DNA of 64,000 nucleotides from Flavimobilis soli (GCF_002564025.1 NZ_PDJH01000001.1:744001-808000), one strand, 5' to 3'. Positions 50,309-60,095 are shown, counted from the stretch's first letter. The notes: generated from the letters alone by a model not told the origin. A program made the numbers and translations.

Positions 50309-52333
50309 ATGACGATCGACGAATCCGCCGCGCTGCGCTCCGGCATCGACCTCGACGCGCTCGACCCGGCCACCCGCCCGCAGGACGACCTCTACCGCCA
50401 CGTCAACGGCCGGTGGATCGACTCGTACGAGATCCCTGCCGACCGCGCCCGCGACGGAGCCTTCCGCGCGCTGCACGATCGCGCCGAGGAGCACGTCCGC
50501 GACATCATCGTCGAGGCCGGCGAGCAGGCCGCCGCTGGCACCGACGACGCCGCTGACCCGCAGGCGCTCGCCCGCACCCAGGTCGGGGCGATGTTCGCGA
50601 GCTTCATGGACACCGACCGCATCGCCGAGCTCGGTATCGCGCCGCTCGAGGAGGACCTTGCCCCCGTCCGCGCGGCCGAAGACCGTGACACGCTGACCCG
50701 CGTCCTGGGCTCGCTGCAGCGCACCGGTGCCGCGTCCGGCCTGTCGTTCTGGGTCGACAACGACGCGCGCGACCCCGAGACGTACGTCGTCTACCTCATG
50801 CAGTCCGGTCTCGGGCTGCCCGACGAGTCGTACTACCGCGAGGAGCAGTACGCCGAGGTCCGCACCGCGTACGCGGCGCACGTCGGACGCATGCTGCGCC
50901 TCGGCGGCTTCGTCCCCGAGGGCGACGCGCAGGCCGCGGGCGAGCGCGTCCTCGCGCACGAGACCCTGCTCGCCGCCGAGCACTGGGACGTCGTGCGCGA
51001 CCGCGAGGCCGAGGCGACGTACAACCCGATGACGCTCGGCGACCTCGCCGAGCAGGCCCCCGGCTTCGACTGGGCCGCCTGGGTCGAGGCGCTCGGCGCC
51101 TCCGCCGAGACGTTCGCGCGCGTCGTCGTGCGCGAGCCGTCCTTCGCCGTCGCGTTCGCACGGCTGTGGGCGGAGGCGGACCTCGAGGACTGGCGCCTCT
51201 GGCTCGCGTACCACGCGATCTCCGCCCGGGCCCCGTACCTGACCGACGAGCTCGTCGAGGCGAACTTCGACTTCTACGGCCGCACCCTCACCGGCGCGCA
51301 GGAGCTGCGCGAGCGGTGGCGCCGCGGCGTCTCCGTCGTCGAGGGAGCGCTCGGCGAGGCCGTCGGCCGCGTCTACGTCGAGCGGCACTTCCCGCCCACG
51401 CACAAGGCCCACATGGAGCGGCTCGTCGCCAACCTCATCGAGGCGTACCGCCAGTCCATCACCGAGCTCGACTGGATGGGCGAGGAGACCAAGGTCAAGG
51501 CGCTCGCCAAGCTCGACACGTTCAACCCGAAGATCGGCTACCCGACGAAGTGGCGCGACTACTCCGCGCTCGTCGTCGACGCGAACGACCTCGTCGGGAA
51601 CGTCCGCCGCTCCAACGCGTTCGACCTCGACTTCGAGCTCAACAAGATCGGCAAGCCGATCGACCGCGACGAGTGGTTCATGACGCCGCAGACGGTCAAC
51701 GCCTACTACAACCCGGGCATGAACGAGATCGTCTTCCCGGCCGCGATCCTGCAGCCGCCGTTCTTCGACCCGGAGGCCGACGACGCGGTCAACTACGGCG
51801 GCATCGGTGGCGTCATCGGCCACGAGATCGGTCACGGCTTCGACGACCAGGGCTCGAAGTACGACGGCGCCGGTCGCCTCGAGGACTGGTGGACCGAGCA
51901 GGACCGCGCCGAGTTCGAGGCGCGCACCAAGGCGCTCATCGCGCAGTACGACGCGTTCGTACCCGCGCAGCTCGCCGGCACCGACCACCACGTCAACGGC
52001 GCGCTCACGATCGGCGAGAACATCGGCGACCTCGGCGGCCTGTCGATCGCGTTCAAGGCGTACACGATCGCCCTCGGCGGCGATCTCTCCTCCGCGCCCG
52101 TGATCGACGGCCTGACCGGCGCCCAGCGCGTCCTGCTCGGCTGGGCGCAGGTGTGGCAGACGAAGGCGCGCGACGAGGAGGCGATCCGCCTGCTCGCGAT
52201 CGACCCGCACTCCCCCGCCGAGTTCCGCTGCAACGGCATCGTCAGCAACGTCGACGAGTTCTACGAGGCGTTCGACGTGCAGGAGGGCGACGCGCTCTAC
52301 CTCGCCCCCGAGGAGCGCGTGCGCATCTGGTGA
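50309..52333 (+). CDS. M13 zinc metallopeptidase (PepO/neprilysin family)
   Basis: 674 residues. Zinc site HEIGH (His505, Glu506, His509) and the third ligand Glu570 in GENIGDLGG; NAYYNPGMNEIVFPA marks the substrate cleft. The C-terminus ends in RIW, as usual for the family (CxxW-like). It has no signal peptide or membrane helix, so it acts inside the cell, probably on oligopeptides. Leaderless start. A terminator follows. Confidence 0.94.
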   Translation: MTIDESAALRSGIDLDALDPATRPQDDLYRHVNGRWIDSYEIPADRARDGAFRALHDRAEEHVRDIIVEAGEQAAAGTDDAADPQALARTQVGAMFASFMDTDRIAELGIAPLEEDLAPVRAAEDRDTLTRVLGSLQRTGAASGLSFWVDNDARDPETYVVYLMQSGLGLPDESYYREEQYAEVRTAYAAHVGRMLRLGGFVPEGDAQAAGERVLAHETLLAAEHWDVVRDREAEATYNPMTLGDLAEQAPGFDWAAWVEALGASAETFARVVVREPSFAVAFARLWAEADLEDWRLWLAYHAISARAPYLTDELVEANFDFYGRTLTGAQELRERWRRGVSVVEGALGEAVGRVYVERHFPPTHKAHMERLVANLIEAYRQSITELDWMGEETKVKALAKLDTFNPKIGYPTKWRDYSALVVDANDLVGNVRRSNAFDLDFELNKIGKPIDRDEWFMTPQTVNAYYNPGMNEIVFPAAILQPPFFDPEADDAVNYGGIGGVIGHEIGHGFDDQGSKYDGAGRLEDWWTEQDRAEFEARTKALIAQYDAFVPAQLAGTDHHVNGALTIGENIGDLGGLSIAFKAYTIALGGDLSSAPVIDGLTGAQRVLLGWAQVWQTKARDEEAIRLLAIDPHSPAEFRCNGIVSNVDEFYEAFDVQEGDALYLAPEERVRIW

Positions 52334-52345
52334 CACGAGCGTGAG

Positions 52346-52380
52346 GACGGCCCCGGACCTTGCCCAGGTCCGGGGCCGTC
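52346..52380 (+). terminator. Terminator after the M13 peptidase gene
   Basis: 15-bp perfect stem (52346-52360 with 52366-52380), loop TGCCC. Confidence 0.78.
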
Positions 52381-52467
52381 GTCGTTCTCGAGGAGTCCAG
52401 CGGGCTCAGCCCGGGAGGTCCGGCGGGGCGGCCTCAGTCCGCTCTGCCGCACCTCGTGCTCGCCGCG

Positions 52468-53040
52468 TCAGCGGATCTCGCCGCCCGCGCGGGCGAGCGT
52501 GAAGCCACGGCCTGTCGTGTCGTCGGTGCAGGTCACGCCCGCCTCCTCGCTCGTGCACGTGTAGCCGAACTCGCGCGCGACCTCGCCGTACCCGAGGACG
52601 TCGACCTTCTTGCCGGCCTTCTTCGGCTTCTCGTTCTTCGGCACGCACGGCACCTCGGGCACGCCCGCGGTCGTCACGACGTAGACGTGGCCGACGCTTC
52701 CGTCGCAGCCCTCGACCGGGGCGGGGTCGTTCGCGAGGTTCGCGATGCCGCACCGCGCGCCGTTCTCGTCGATCGTGCACGTGATGTTGCCGCTCGGCGA
52801 CGCAAACGTCCGGGCCGTACCCGACCGCTCGACGGGCGCCGGGGCGTCCTGGCCGGCGGTCGCCGACGGCGTCGCGCTCGACGTCGTCGTGCTCGTCGCC
52901 GTCGGGGACGACGGAGCGCCCGGGCCCCGGAACGTCACGAACGCGACGATGACGACCGCGAGCACGAGGACCACGTCCACGAGGATGAACGCGATCATCC
53001 CGTTGCTCAGCCGCGGACGGGGGGACGGTCCTGCACTCAT
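52468..53040 (-). CDS. Hypothetical membrane-anchored protein with Cys-rich outer domain
   Basis: 190 residues from the second ATG (53040), which has AGGAG 8 nt upstream; the ATG at 53046 is too close. One N-terminal membrane helix (GMIAFILVDVVLVLAVVIVAFV), a Ser/Thr/Ala-rich linker, then a domain with six cysteines (NITCTIDENGARCGIAN, EGCDGSV, VPCVPKN, GYTCTSE, GVTCTDD) probably forming disulfides outside the cell. It resembles the DUF6636-like extracellular domain of actinobacteria, but I am not certain. Confidence 0.68.
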   Translation of the reverse strand: MSAGPSPRPRLSNGMIAFILVDVVLVLAVVIVAFVTFRGPGAPSSPTATSTTTSSATPSATAGQDAPAPVERSGTARTFASPSGNITCTIDENGARCGIANLANDPAPVEGCDGSVGHVYVVTTAGVPEVPCVPKNEKPKKAGKKVDVLGYGEVAREFGYTCTSEEAGVTCTDDTTGRGFTLARAGGEIR

Positions 53041-53156
53041 CGACATCGCTCCTGCGCCGGGCTCGCATCCAGTAGTCTCAGGGCGCGCCGACGGGCCCGG
53101 CCCCCGCCCGACGCACATCTCAGGGTAGGTGCTGGGGCCCGACGGCGCAGGTGGAG

Positions 53157-53801
53157 TCAGTCGAAGACGGGGCCCTGCGTGCGCGTGCGCTTGAGCTCGT
53201 AGAAGCCGTCGAACTCGGAGACCAGGACGACGCCGTCCCACAGGCGGCCCGCCGCTTCGCCCTTGGGGGCGGGCGTGATGACCGGACCGAAGAACGCGGT
53301 GCCGTTGAACGCGACTACGGGCGTGCCGACGTCCTCCCCGACCTTGGCGATGCCCTCGGCGTGCGAGGCGCGCAGCTGCTCGTCGTACCTGTCGGAGTCG
53401 TACACGTCGAGGAGCGACGCCGGCAGGCCGACCTCCGCGAGCGCCTCGGCGACGACCTCACGACGGTCGGTGCGGCCCTGCGGGTGGAAGCGGGTGCCGA
53501 TCGCGTCGTAGAGGGGCTTGATGACCTGCTCGCCGTGCTCGACGCTCGCGGCGACGACGACGCGCACGGGGCCCCAGCAGTCGTCGAGCATCGCGCGGTA
53601 GTCGGCCGGGAGCTCGCGGCCCTCGTTGAGGACGGAGAGGCTCATGACGTGCCAGCGCACCTCGATGTCGCGCACCTTCTCGACCTCGGTGATCCAGCGC
53701 GAGGTCATCCACGCCCAGGGGCACGCGGGGTCGAACCAGAAGTCGGCGACGTCCCTCTGCACGGGTGCTGCGGCGGGCATGGTGGTCGTGGTCTCGGTCA
53801 T
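53157..53801 (-). CDS. DsbA-like thioredoxin-fold protein (Rv2466c-like, mycothiol-dependent type)
   Basis: 214 residues. DsbA/FrnE fold: RDVADFWFDPACPWAWMTSRW with Cys27, VRWHVMSLSVLNEGREL, GEDVGTPVVAFNGTAFFGPV and ending ELKRTRTQGPVFD, the pattern of the actinobacterial nitroreductase/mycothiol-dependent group. The motif reads CPWA, so a second active-site Cys is absent. CGAGGAG precedes the ATG. It is divergent from pepN. Function: thiol-disulfide reactions with mycothiol, inferred from family. Confidence 0.88.
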   Translation of the reverse strand: MTETTTTMPAAAPVQRDVADFWFDPACPWAWMTSRWITEVEKVRDIEVRWHVMSLSVLNEGRELPADYRAMLDDCWGPVRVVVAASVEHGEQVIKPLYDAIGTRFHPQGRTDRREVVAEALAEVGLPASLLDVYDSDRYDEQLRASHAEGIAKVGEDVGTPVVAFNGTAFFGPVITPAPKGEAAGRLWDGVVLVSEFDGFYELKRTRTQGPVFD

Positions 53802-53996
53802 GGTGCTCCTCGGGTCGTCGGTGTCGCACGAGTGCTGTCTCACCGGGCCGAACGTGCTGTCCCGCACCCATATTCCACGAGAGCTCGACGGGCCGCGCGT
53901 GGGATGATCGAGAGCGCCACGTCCACCTTCGCGTGGCGACCCACCTCCGCGAGCCGAGGCGCCGTGCGCCCGCTCGCGACGAACCGAGGAGCAGCA

Positions 53997-56558
53997 GTGC
54001 CCGGAGAGAACCTCACCCGCGCCGAGGCCGCCGAACGCGCCAGCATCGTCGCGACCCAGTCCTACGAGATCGACCTGGACCTCACGACCGGGCCCACGAC
54101 CTTCGCCTCCACGACCGTCGCCCGCTTCACCGCGACGCCAGGAGCGAGCACCTTCATCGACCTCGTCGCGCCGACCGTCCGCGAGATCACGCTCAATGGC
54201 CGCTCGCTCGACCCGGCCGAGGTCTTCGCCGACTCGCGCATCGCGCTCGCAGACCTCGCCGAGCAGAACGAGCTGCGCGTCGTCGCCGACTGCGCGTACA
54301 CGAACACGGGCGAGGGCCTGCACCGCTTCGTCGACCCGGTCGACGGCGAGGTCTACGTCTACACCCAGTTCGAGGTCCCGGACTCCCGCCGCGTGTTCAC
54401 GGTGTTCGAGCAGCCCGACCTGAAGGCGACGTTCCAGTTCACGGTGACCGCACCGACGGGCTGGCAGGTCGTGTCCAACGAGCCGACTCCGGAGCCCGCT
54501 GTCGACGGCGACAAGGCGACGTACGAGTTCGCGCCGACGCCGCGCATCTCGTCGTACATCACCGCTCTCGTCGCGGGCCCCTACTGGGTCGCGCGCAGCG
54601 AGCTGACGAGCGCGGACGGCCGCACGATCCCGCTCGGCGTGTTCTGCCGCGCGTCGCTCGCCGAGCACATGGACGCGGACTACGTGTTCGAGAAGACGCG
54701 CGAGGGCTTCGAGTTCTTCGAGAAGCACTTCGAGTTCCCGTACCCGTTCACGAAGTACGACCAGCTCTTCGTGCCGGAGTACAACATGGGCGCGATGGAG
54801 AACGCGGGCTGCGTGACCTTCACGGAGTCGTACGTGTTCCGCTCCAAGGTGACCGACGCCGTCAAGGAGCGACGCGTCGTGACGATCCTCCACGAGCTCG
54901 CGCACATGTGGTTCGGCGACCTGGTGACGATGCGCTGGTGGAACGACCTGTGGCTCAACGAGTCGTTCGCGGAGTGGGCGTCGACGCTCGCGACCGCGGA
55001 GGCCACCGAGTGGACCGACGCGTGGACGACGTTCGGCTCGATGGAGAAGGCCTGGGCGTACCGCCAGGACCAGCTCCCGTCGACGCACCCGATCGTCGCG
55101 ACGATCAACGACCTCGAGGACGTCCAGGTCAACTTCGACGGCATCACGTACGCCAAGGGCGGCTCGGTGCTCAAGCAGCTCGTGGCGTGGGTGGGCCTCG
55201 AGTCCTTCATGCAGGGCGTCGCCGCGTACTTCCGCAAGCACCAGTTCGGCAACACGGAGCTGAGCGACCTGCTCAGCGAGCTCGAGGCCGCGTCCGGCCG
55301 CGACCTCGGCGAGTGGAGCCGCCTGTGGCTCGAGACGGCGGGCGTCAACACGCTGCGTCCCGAGATCACGACCGCGGACGACGGCACGATCGAGTCGTTC
55401 GCGATCCTGCAGACCGCCGCCGAGTCGCACCCGACGATCCGTCCGCACCGCCTCGCGGTCGGCTTCTACACGCTCACCGATGACGGCCTGAGCCGGACGC
55501 ACCGCGTCGAGCTCGACGTCGCGGGCGAGCGCACCGAGGTGCCCGAGCTCGTGGGCCTTGCCCGCCCCGACCTCGTCCTCCTCAACGACGACGACCTCGC
55601 CTACGCGAAGATCCGCCTCGACGAGGTCTCGCGCGCCACCGCCGTCGAGCACCTCGCGGAGATCACGGACCCGCTGGCCCGTGCTCTCGTGTGGGGCTCG
55701 TTCTGGGACGCGACGCGCGACGGCGAGGTGCCGGCGAGCGAGTTCGTCCGGCTCGTCGTGAACAACATCCCGTCGGAGACTGGCTCGACGACGCTGCGCA
55801 CGACCCTGGGCCAGGTCGTCCTCGCAGCCCGCAGCTACGTCGCTCCCGCGCGTCGTAAGCAGACGCTCGAGGCGGTCGCAGACGCGCTGTGGGCGTTCGC
55901 GCAGAGCGCGGACCCGGCCTCGGACGCGCAGTTCCAGTTCGTGAAGTTCTTCGCGCAGGTCGCGTCGACGCCGAGCCAGCTCGCCGCGGTCGAGGCGCTC
56001 CTGTCGGGTGAGGTCGAGCTCGAGGGCCTCACGGTCGACACGGACCTGCGCTGGGAGCTGCTCTTCGCGCTCGTCGCGGGTGGACGTGCGGGTACGGCGG
56101 AGATCGATGCGGCGCTCGCCGCGGACGCGACGGCGTCGGGCGAGCAGCAGGCCGCCCACGCGCGTGCGGCGATCCCCACGCTCGAGGGCAAGAAGGCCGC
56201 ATGGTCGAGCGTCGTCGACGAGGAGGGCAAGCCGAACGCGATCATCCGCGCGACGGCCGCCGGCTTCGTCACCGCGCACGACCCGCAGCTGCTCGCCCCG
56301 TTCGTCGAGACGTACTTCGCGTCGCTCTTCCCGATCTGGGAGTCGCGGACGTACCACATCGCCGAGGAGCTCATCGAGGGCCTTTTCCCGGCCGTCCTCG
56401 CGAACGAGGAGCTGCACTCGGCAGCGCAGGCCTGGCTCGACGCGCACGCGGAGGGCTCGGAGCGCGTGGCGCCGCCGGCGCTGCGCCGCCTCGTCGTCGA
56501 GGGTCTCGCCGACGTCGAGCGCGCTCTCGCTGCGCAGGCGGTCGACGCCCAGGCCTGA
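53997..56558 (+). CDS. pepN: Aminopeptidase N (M1 family)
   Basis: 853 residues. Substrate motif GAMEN (265-269) and zinc motif HELAH (299-303) with the third ligand Glu322 in LNESFAEW, in the correct 18-residue spacing. A C-terminal helical ERAP1-type domain follows. It removes N-terminal residues from peptides in the cytoplasm. The GTG at 53997 follows GAGGAG; the sequence upstream of it is not conserved. A strong hairpin follows. Confidence 0.95.
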   Translation: MPGENLTRAEAAERASIVATQSYEIDLDLTTGPTTFASTTVARFTATPGASTFIDLVAPTVREITLNGRSLDPAEVFADSRIALADLAEQNELRVVADCAYTNTGEGLHRFVDPVDGEVYVYTQFEVPDSRRVFTVFEQPDLKATFQFTVTAPTGWQVVSNEPTPEPAVDGDKATYEFAPTPRISSYITALVAGPYWVARSELTSADGRTIPLGVFCRASLAEHMDADYVFEKTREGFEFFEKHFEFPYPFTKYDQLFVPEYNMGAMENAGCVTFTESYVFRSKVTDAVKERRVVTILHELAHMWFGDLVTMRWWNDLWLNESFAEWASTLATAEATEWTDAWTTFGSMEKAWAYRQDQLPSTHPIVATINDLEDVQVNFDGITYAKGGSVLKQLVAWVGLESFMQGVAAYFRKHQFGNTELSDLLSELEAASGRDLGEWSRLWLETAGVNTLRPEITTADDGTIESFAILQTAAESHPTIRPHRLAVGFYTLTDDGLSRTHRVELDVAGERTEVPELVGLARPDLVLLNDDDLAYAKIRLDEVSRATAVEHLAEITDPLARALVWGSFWDATRDGEVPASEFVRLVVNNIPSETGSTTLRTTLGQVVLAARSYVAPARRKQTLEAVADALWAFAQSADPASDAQFQFVKFFAQVASTPSQLAAVEALLSGEVELEGLTVDTDLRWELLFALVAGGRAGTAEIDAALAADATASGEQQAAHARAAIPTLEGKKAAWSSVVDEEGKPNAIIRATAAGFVTAHDPQLLAPFVETYFASLFPIWESRTYHIAEELIEGLFPAVLANEELHSAAQAWLDAHAEGSERVAPPALRRLVVEGLADVERALAAQAVDAQA

Positions 56559-56579
56559 GCGGACCACGCCCCTCGTACG

Positions 56580-56620
56580 GATCGCCCGGGTGCACACGTC
56601 ACGTGTGCACCCGGGCGATC
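56580..56620 (+). terminator. Terminator after pepN
   Basis: 19-bp perfect stem (56580-56598 with 56602-56620), 3-nt loop, followed by TTT. A degenerate second copy of the hairpin sequence seems to lie at about 56650-56695. Confidence 0.78.
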
Positions 56621-56733
56621 TTTCGCTGTGCGCCCTCCTCCCCCGTCCACGGGTCGCCCGTCGGCACACCTGAGGCGTGCGCACGAGCGATCCGTCGTGC
56701 GGAGGGGGGCGACGGTTCCTGTCACAGAGACGA

Positions 56734-56767
56734 TGACGGCCCGTCACCCTCGCGGGTGACGGGCCGT
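56734..56767 (-). terminator. Terminator after malQ
   Basis: 15-bp perfect stem (56734-56748 with 56753-56767), loop TCGC, 19 nt beyond the malQ stop. Confidence 0.76.
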
Positions 56768-56786
56768 CGTCGTACGGCGGGAGCTC

Positions 56787-58916
56787 TCAGGCGTCCTTCA
56801 TGACCGCCGCGAGCGAGCGCAGGCGGGGGTTCTCGAACAGCTCGTCGAGCAGGACGGTCTGGCCGGTCGAGTCTCCGAGCGGCACCTTCCAGTTCGGGTA
56901 CTCGAGGTCCGTACCCGGCTGGTTCTGCGCGCGGCGCTCGCCGACGGCGTCCGCGAGCGAGACACCCAGGAGGACCGACGGGGTGAGCTTGATGAGGCGG
57001 TGCAGCGCCTCCACGAGCTCGCGCTCCGACGGGTCGTCGCCGATGAGGCCACGGCTCGCGAGCAGACGGATCATGTCGTCGCGCTCGGCGCGGGCCTCGT
57101 TGCGGACGACCTGGACGGGCGCCTGCAGCAGGCCGAGGCTCTCGCGCAGCTCGACGTGCTCCCCCGCGAGGTAGCCAGCGGTCGGGGGCAGGTCGTGCGT
57201 CGTGACCGACGTGAGCGACATGCGACGGTAGTTCTCGGGCGGCAGCGCGTTGCCGTCGTAGCCCTTCTCGAACCACAGGATCGACGTGCCGAGGATGCCG
57301 CGGTCCGTGAGGTAGTCGCGGACCCAGCCCTCGAACGTGCCGAGGTCCTCACCGATGACGACCGCGCCAGCACGCTGCGCCTCGAGTGCGAGGATGCCGA
57401 TGATCGCGTCGTGGTCGTAGCGCACGTACGCGCCGTCCTTCGGGCTCGAGCCCGACGGGATCCACCAGAGGCGGAACAGACCGATGACGTGGTCGATGCG
57501 GATCGCTCCCGCGTGGCGCAGGACCGTGCGGAGCATGTCACGCAGCGGGCGGTAGCCCACGCGGCCGAGCTCCTTGGGGTGCCACGGCGGCTGGGACCAG
57601 TCCTGGCCCTGCTGGTTGTACATGTCCGGCGGCGCGCCGACGGAGGCACCGGTCGCGAGGACGTGACGCATGGTCCACGCGTCCGCGCCGGCCGGGTGCA
57701 CGCCGACCGCGAGGTCGTGCATGATGCCGAGCGACATGCCGCCGTCGAGAGCCGCGGCCTGGGCTGCGGCGAGCTGCTCGTCCGCGACCCACTGGAGCCA
57801 CGAGAAGAACTCGACGCGGTCCGCGAGGCGCTCGCGCAGGGCGCCGACGGCGGGGCCGCTGATGTCGAGGAGCTCGTCGGGCCACACCTCCTCGGGGTGG
57901 ATCTCCTTGATCGCCGACCACAGCGCGAAGTCCTCGAGGCCCTTGCCCTCGGCTGCCTTGAAGCGGTCGTACTTCGCCTGGCGGTACGCGGAGCGCGGCG
58001 CGGCGAAGATGACCTCGAGCGCGGCCTTCTTCGTGGTCCACACGAGGTCGCGGTCGATCGGGTCCGTGGACCGGTTGAGCGCGTGCGCCTCCTCGGCGGC
58101 CCACTCGACGAGCGAGCGGTCGGCCGCCGTGAGGTACGCGGCCTCCTCGATGTTCTCGGGGCGCACGTAGATCGGGTTGACGAAGCGACGCGTCGTCGGG
58201 AGGTAGGGCGACGGCGTCATGGGGACGCCGGACTCGCCCGCGTGGACGGGGTTGATCAGCAGGAAGTCGGCGCCGAGCTCGGAGGCCGACCGCCACGCGG
58301 TGGCCGCGAGGTCGTCGAAGTCGCCGAGGCCCCAGGACTGCTCGGAGCGCACCGAGTAGATCTGCGACATGAAGCCCCAGGCGCGGCCGTGCTCGAGCTG
58401 CGGCGGCAGGGACAGACGGTTCGGCGTGACGACGAGGGTCGCACGGTGCTCGCCGTCGGTGCTGCGCGAGCGGAGCACGTGCCAACCGAGCGGCAGGTCG
58501 CCGGGGATCTCGAACGTGGCCCGACCGATCATGCGGCCGTCGACCCAGCGCGGCGGGACGTAGACGTCCTGCTGGTAGGTCGGGCGGGTTCCCCCACCAA
58601 CCTCGGGGTCGAGCTCGATCCACACGTCGACGGGCTCGCCGTCCCAGACGTGGACGGGGATCTGCACGGCCTGGCCCTGGCGCGCGATCACCGTCGGCGG
58701 CAGCGGCTCGCGCCACGGCGCGTCCTCGGCGTGCGCGAGCGCGACGTCGATGCGCGCGGGCGAGGTCGCGTCGACGCCCAGCGCGCCCAGGACCTTCACG
58801 AGGGTGTCAGCGCTGACCTGCTGCTCGTGCCCGTCGAAAGACCAGTACTCCGTCGCAACGCCGCACTCCCTCGCGAGGCGCAGCAACGACTCCGTTCGTT
58901 CTGCTTGTTGCTCCAC
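56787..58916 (-). CDS. malQ: 4-alpha-glucanotransferase (amylomaltase)
   Basis: 709 residues, GH77. It transfers glucan chains and releases glucose from maltodextrins. The N-terminal extension with a carbohydrate-binding-like domain is typical of actinobacterial MalQ. Catalytic regions: IRIDHVIGLFRLWW (nucleophile Asp), VIGEDLGT (acid/base Glu) and TTHDLPP. GTG at 58916 (start VEQQAERTESLL) with GAGGG just upstream. Divergent from mscS; a Crp-like site lies between. Confidence 0.93.
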   Translation of the reverse strand: MEQQAERTESLLRLARECGVATEYWSFDGHEQQVSADTLVKVLGALGVDATSPARIDVALAHAEDAPWREPLPPTVIARQGQAVQIPVHVWDGEPVDVWIELDPEVGGGTRPTYQQDVYVPPRWVDGRMIGRATFEIPGDLPLGWHVLRSRSTDGEHRATLVVTPNRLSLPPQLEHGRAWGFMSQIYSVRSEQSWGLGDFDDLAATAWRSASELGADFLLINPVHAGESGVPMTPSPYLPTTRRFVNPIYVRPENIEEAAYLTAADRSLVEWAAEEAHALNRSTDPIDRDLVWTTKKAALEVIFAAPRSAYRQAKYDRFKAAEGKGLEDFALWSAIKEIHPEEVWPDELLDISGPAVGALRERLADRVEFFSWLQWVADEQLAAAQAAALDGGMSLGIMHDLAVGVHPAGADAWTMRHVLATGASVGAPPDMYNQQGQDWSQPPWHPKELGRVGYRPLRDMLRTVLRHAGAIRIDHVIGLFRLWWIPSGSSPKDGAYVRYDHDAIIGILALEAQRAGAVVIGEDLGTFEGWVRDYLTDRGILGTSILWFEKGYDGNALPPENYRRMSLTSVTTHDLPPTAGYLAGEHVELRESLGLLQAPVQVVRNEARAERDDMIRLLASRGLIGDDPSERELVEALHRLIKLTPSVLLGVSLADAVGERRAQNQPGTDLEYPNWKVPLGDSTGQTVLLDELFENPRLRSLAAVMKDA

Positions 58917-58979
58917 GCCCTCGATCTTTGCAGACTTAGGAGCTTCCGCGTGGGCCTTTGGCGCCCGAACCGCGTGCAA

Positions 58980-58990
58980 GTTTCAGAAAC
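58980..58990. promoter_or_regulatory. Small palindrome upstream of malQ
   Basis: GTTTC-A-GAAAC inverted repeat about 65 nt upstream of malQ. It resembles a LacI-family half-site pair and could be an operator; no regulator gene is adjacent. Confidence 0.3.
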
Positions 58991-59016
58991 GTTACGCAAC
59001 TACGCCATTCGCAGGA

Positions 59017-59032
59017 CGTGATCTTGGTCACA
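59017..59032. promoter_or_regulatory. Crp/GlxR-type binding site between malQ and mscS
   Basis: CGTGA-TCTTGG-TCACA matches the TGTGA-N6-TCACA consensus at 9 of 10 fixed positions. On the plus strand it overlaps TTGGTC, the likely -35 of mscS. Confidence 0.6.
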
Positions 59033-59057
59033 GTCCGCCTCGCCCTAGGCTTGAGGC

Positions 59058-60095
59058 ATGCTCAGAGCCGACACGCCGACCCCCTCGCCCACGCCCGGAG
59101 AGCTCGACCTGCCGACCCGCGCCGAGGTCGAGTCGCAATGGTTCGACTGGTTCGTCGGGACCCCGCTGCGCATCCTTCTCATCCTCGTCGTCGGCATGAT
59201 CGTGCTCGCCGCCGTCCGACGGATCATCCGCGGGGTCACCAACCGCCTCGCGCGCGAGCCGCGGAACGAGATCGGCAACGTCCTTCGCCGCGTCACCCCC
59301 ATCTCCGCGGAACGACGAGCGAACCGCGCCCGCACGCTCGGCTCCGTCCTGCGCTCGACCGCCTCGATCGTCATCGGCTCGATCATCCTGCTGCTCGTCC
59401 TCGACGAGCTGAGCATCAACCTCGCTCCGCTCCTCGCCTCTGCCGGCGTCGCGGGCGTCGCACTCGGCTTCGGCGCGCAGAGCCTGGTCAAGGACTTCCT
59501 GTCCGGCACCTTCCTGCTGTTCGAGGACCAGTACGGCGTCGGCGACGTCGTCGACTTCGGCACCGTCACCGGCACCGTCGAGTCCGTCGCCCTGCGCGTG
59601 ACCAAGGTGCGCGACGCGGACGGCACCCTCTGGTACATCCGCAACGGCGAGGTGCTCAAGGTCGGCAACCACTCGCAGGGCTGGAGCCGCGCGATGGCGG
59701 AGATCCGCGTCGCGTACGGCTCCGACGTCCCTCTGGTGCGCAGCCTGCTGCGGCAGGCCGCCGAGGAGGTGCGCTCCGACGGCGCGCTCAACCCGCACAT
59801 CCTCGCCGAGCCTGAGGTCTCCGGCATCGAGGACCTGTCCGGGGAAGCGCTCCTGTTCCGCGTGACCGTCCGCTGCGAGGCCGGGCAGCAGGTCGAGGTC
59901 GCCCGCGCCCTGCGCCTCGCCTGCCTCACCGCGCTGACCGACGCCGGAGTCGAGCTCGTCGGGGCGACGCGCATGACCGTCGTCGCGCCCGTCGGCGCCG
60001 AGGCCGGCCCCAGCGCTGCCAGCACGGCCGCGAGGACCGGGGCGACGCCGTCGACGACGGGGGCAGCGAGCACGACCGAGCCAACTTCGGACTGA
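59058..60095 (+). CDS. Small-conductance mechanosensitive channel (MscS family)
   Basis: 345 residues. Three hydrophobic helices; the pore helix region is LLASAGVAGVALGFGAQSLVKDFLSG, as in MscS, followed by the beta domain with FLLFEDQYGVGDVVDFG and the alpha/beta cytoplasmic cage. The tail is Ala/Thr/Ser-rich. Leaderless: TAGGCT (59046-59051) lies 6 nt before the ATG. It opens under membrane tension and protects from osmotic downshock. Confidence 0.93.
   Translation: MLRADTPTPSPTPGELDLPTRAEVESQWFDWFVGTPLRILLILVVGMIVLAAVRRIIRGVTNRLAREPRNEIGNVLRRVTPISAERRANRARTLGSVLRSTASIVIGSIILLLVLDELSINLAPLLASAGVAGVALGFGAQSLVKDFLSGTFLLFEDQYGVGDVVDFGTVTGTVESVALRVTKVRDADGTLWYIRNGEVLKVGNHSQGWSRAMAEIRVAYGSDVPLVRSLLRQAAEEVRSDGALNPHILAEPEVSGIEDLSGEALLFRVTVRCEAGQQVEVARALRLACLTALTDAGVELVGATRMTVVAPVGAEAGPSAASTAARTGATPSTTGAASTTEPTSD

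Noticed and set aside
53802..56747. Long minus-strand extension of the DsbA-like gene across pepN
   Set aside because: The frame is open only by GC bias. The true start at 53801 has GAGGAG and the family N-terminus.
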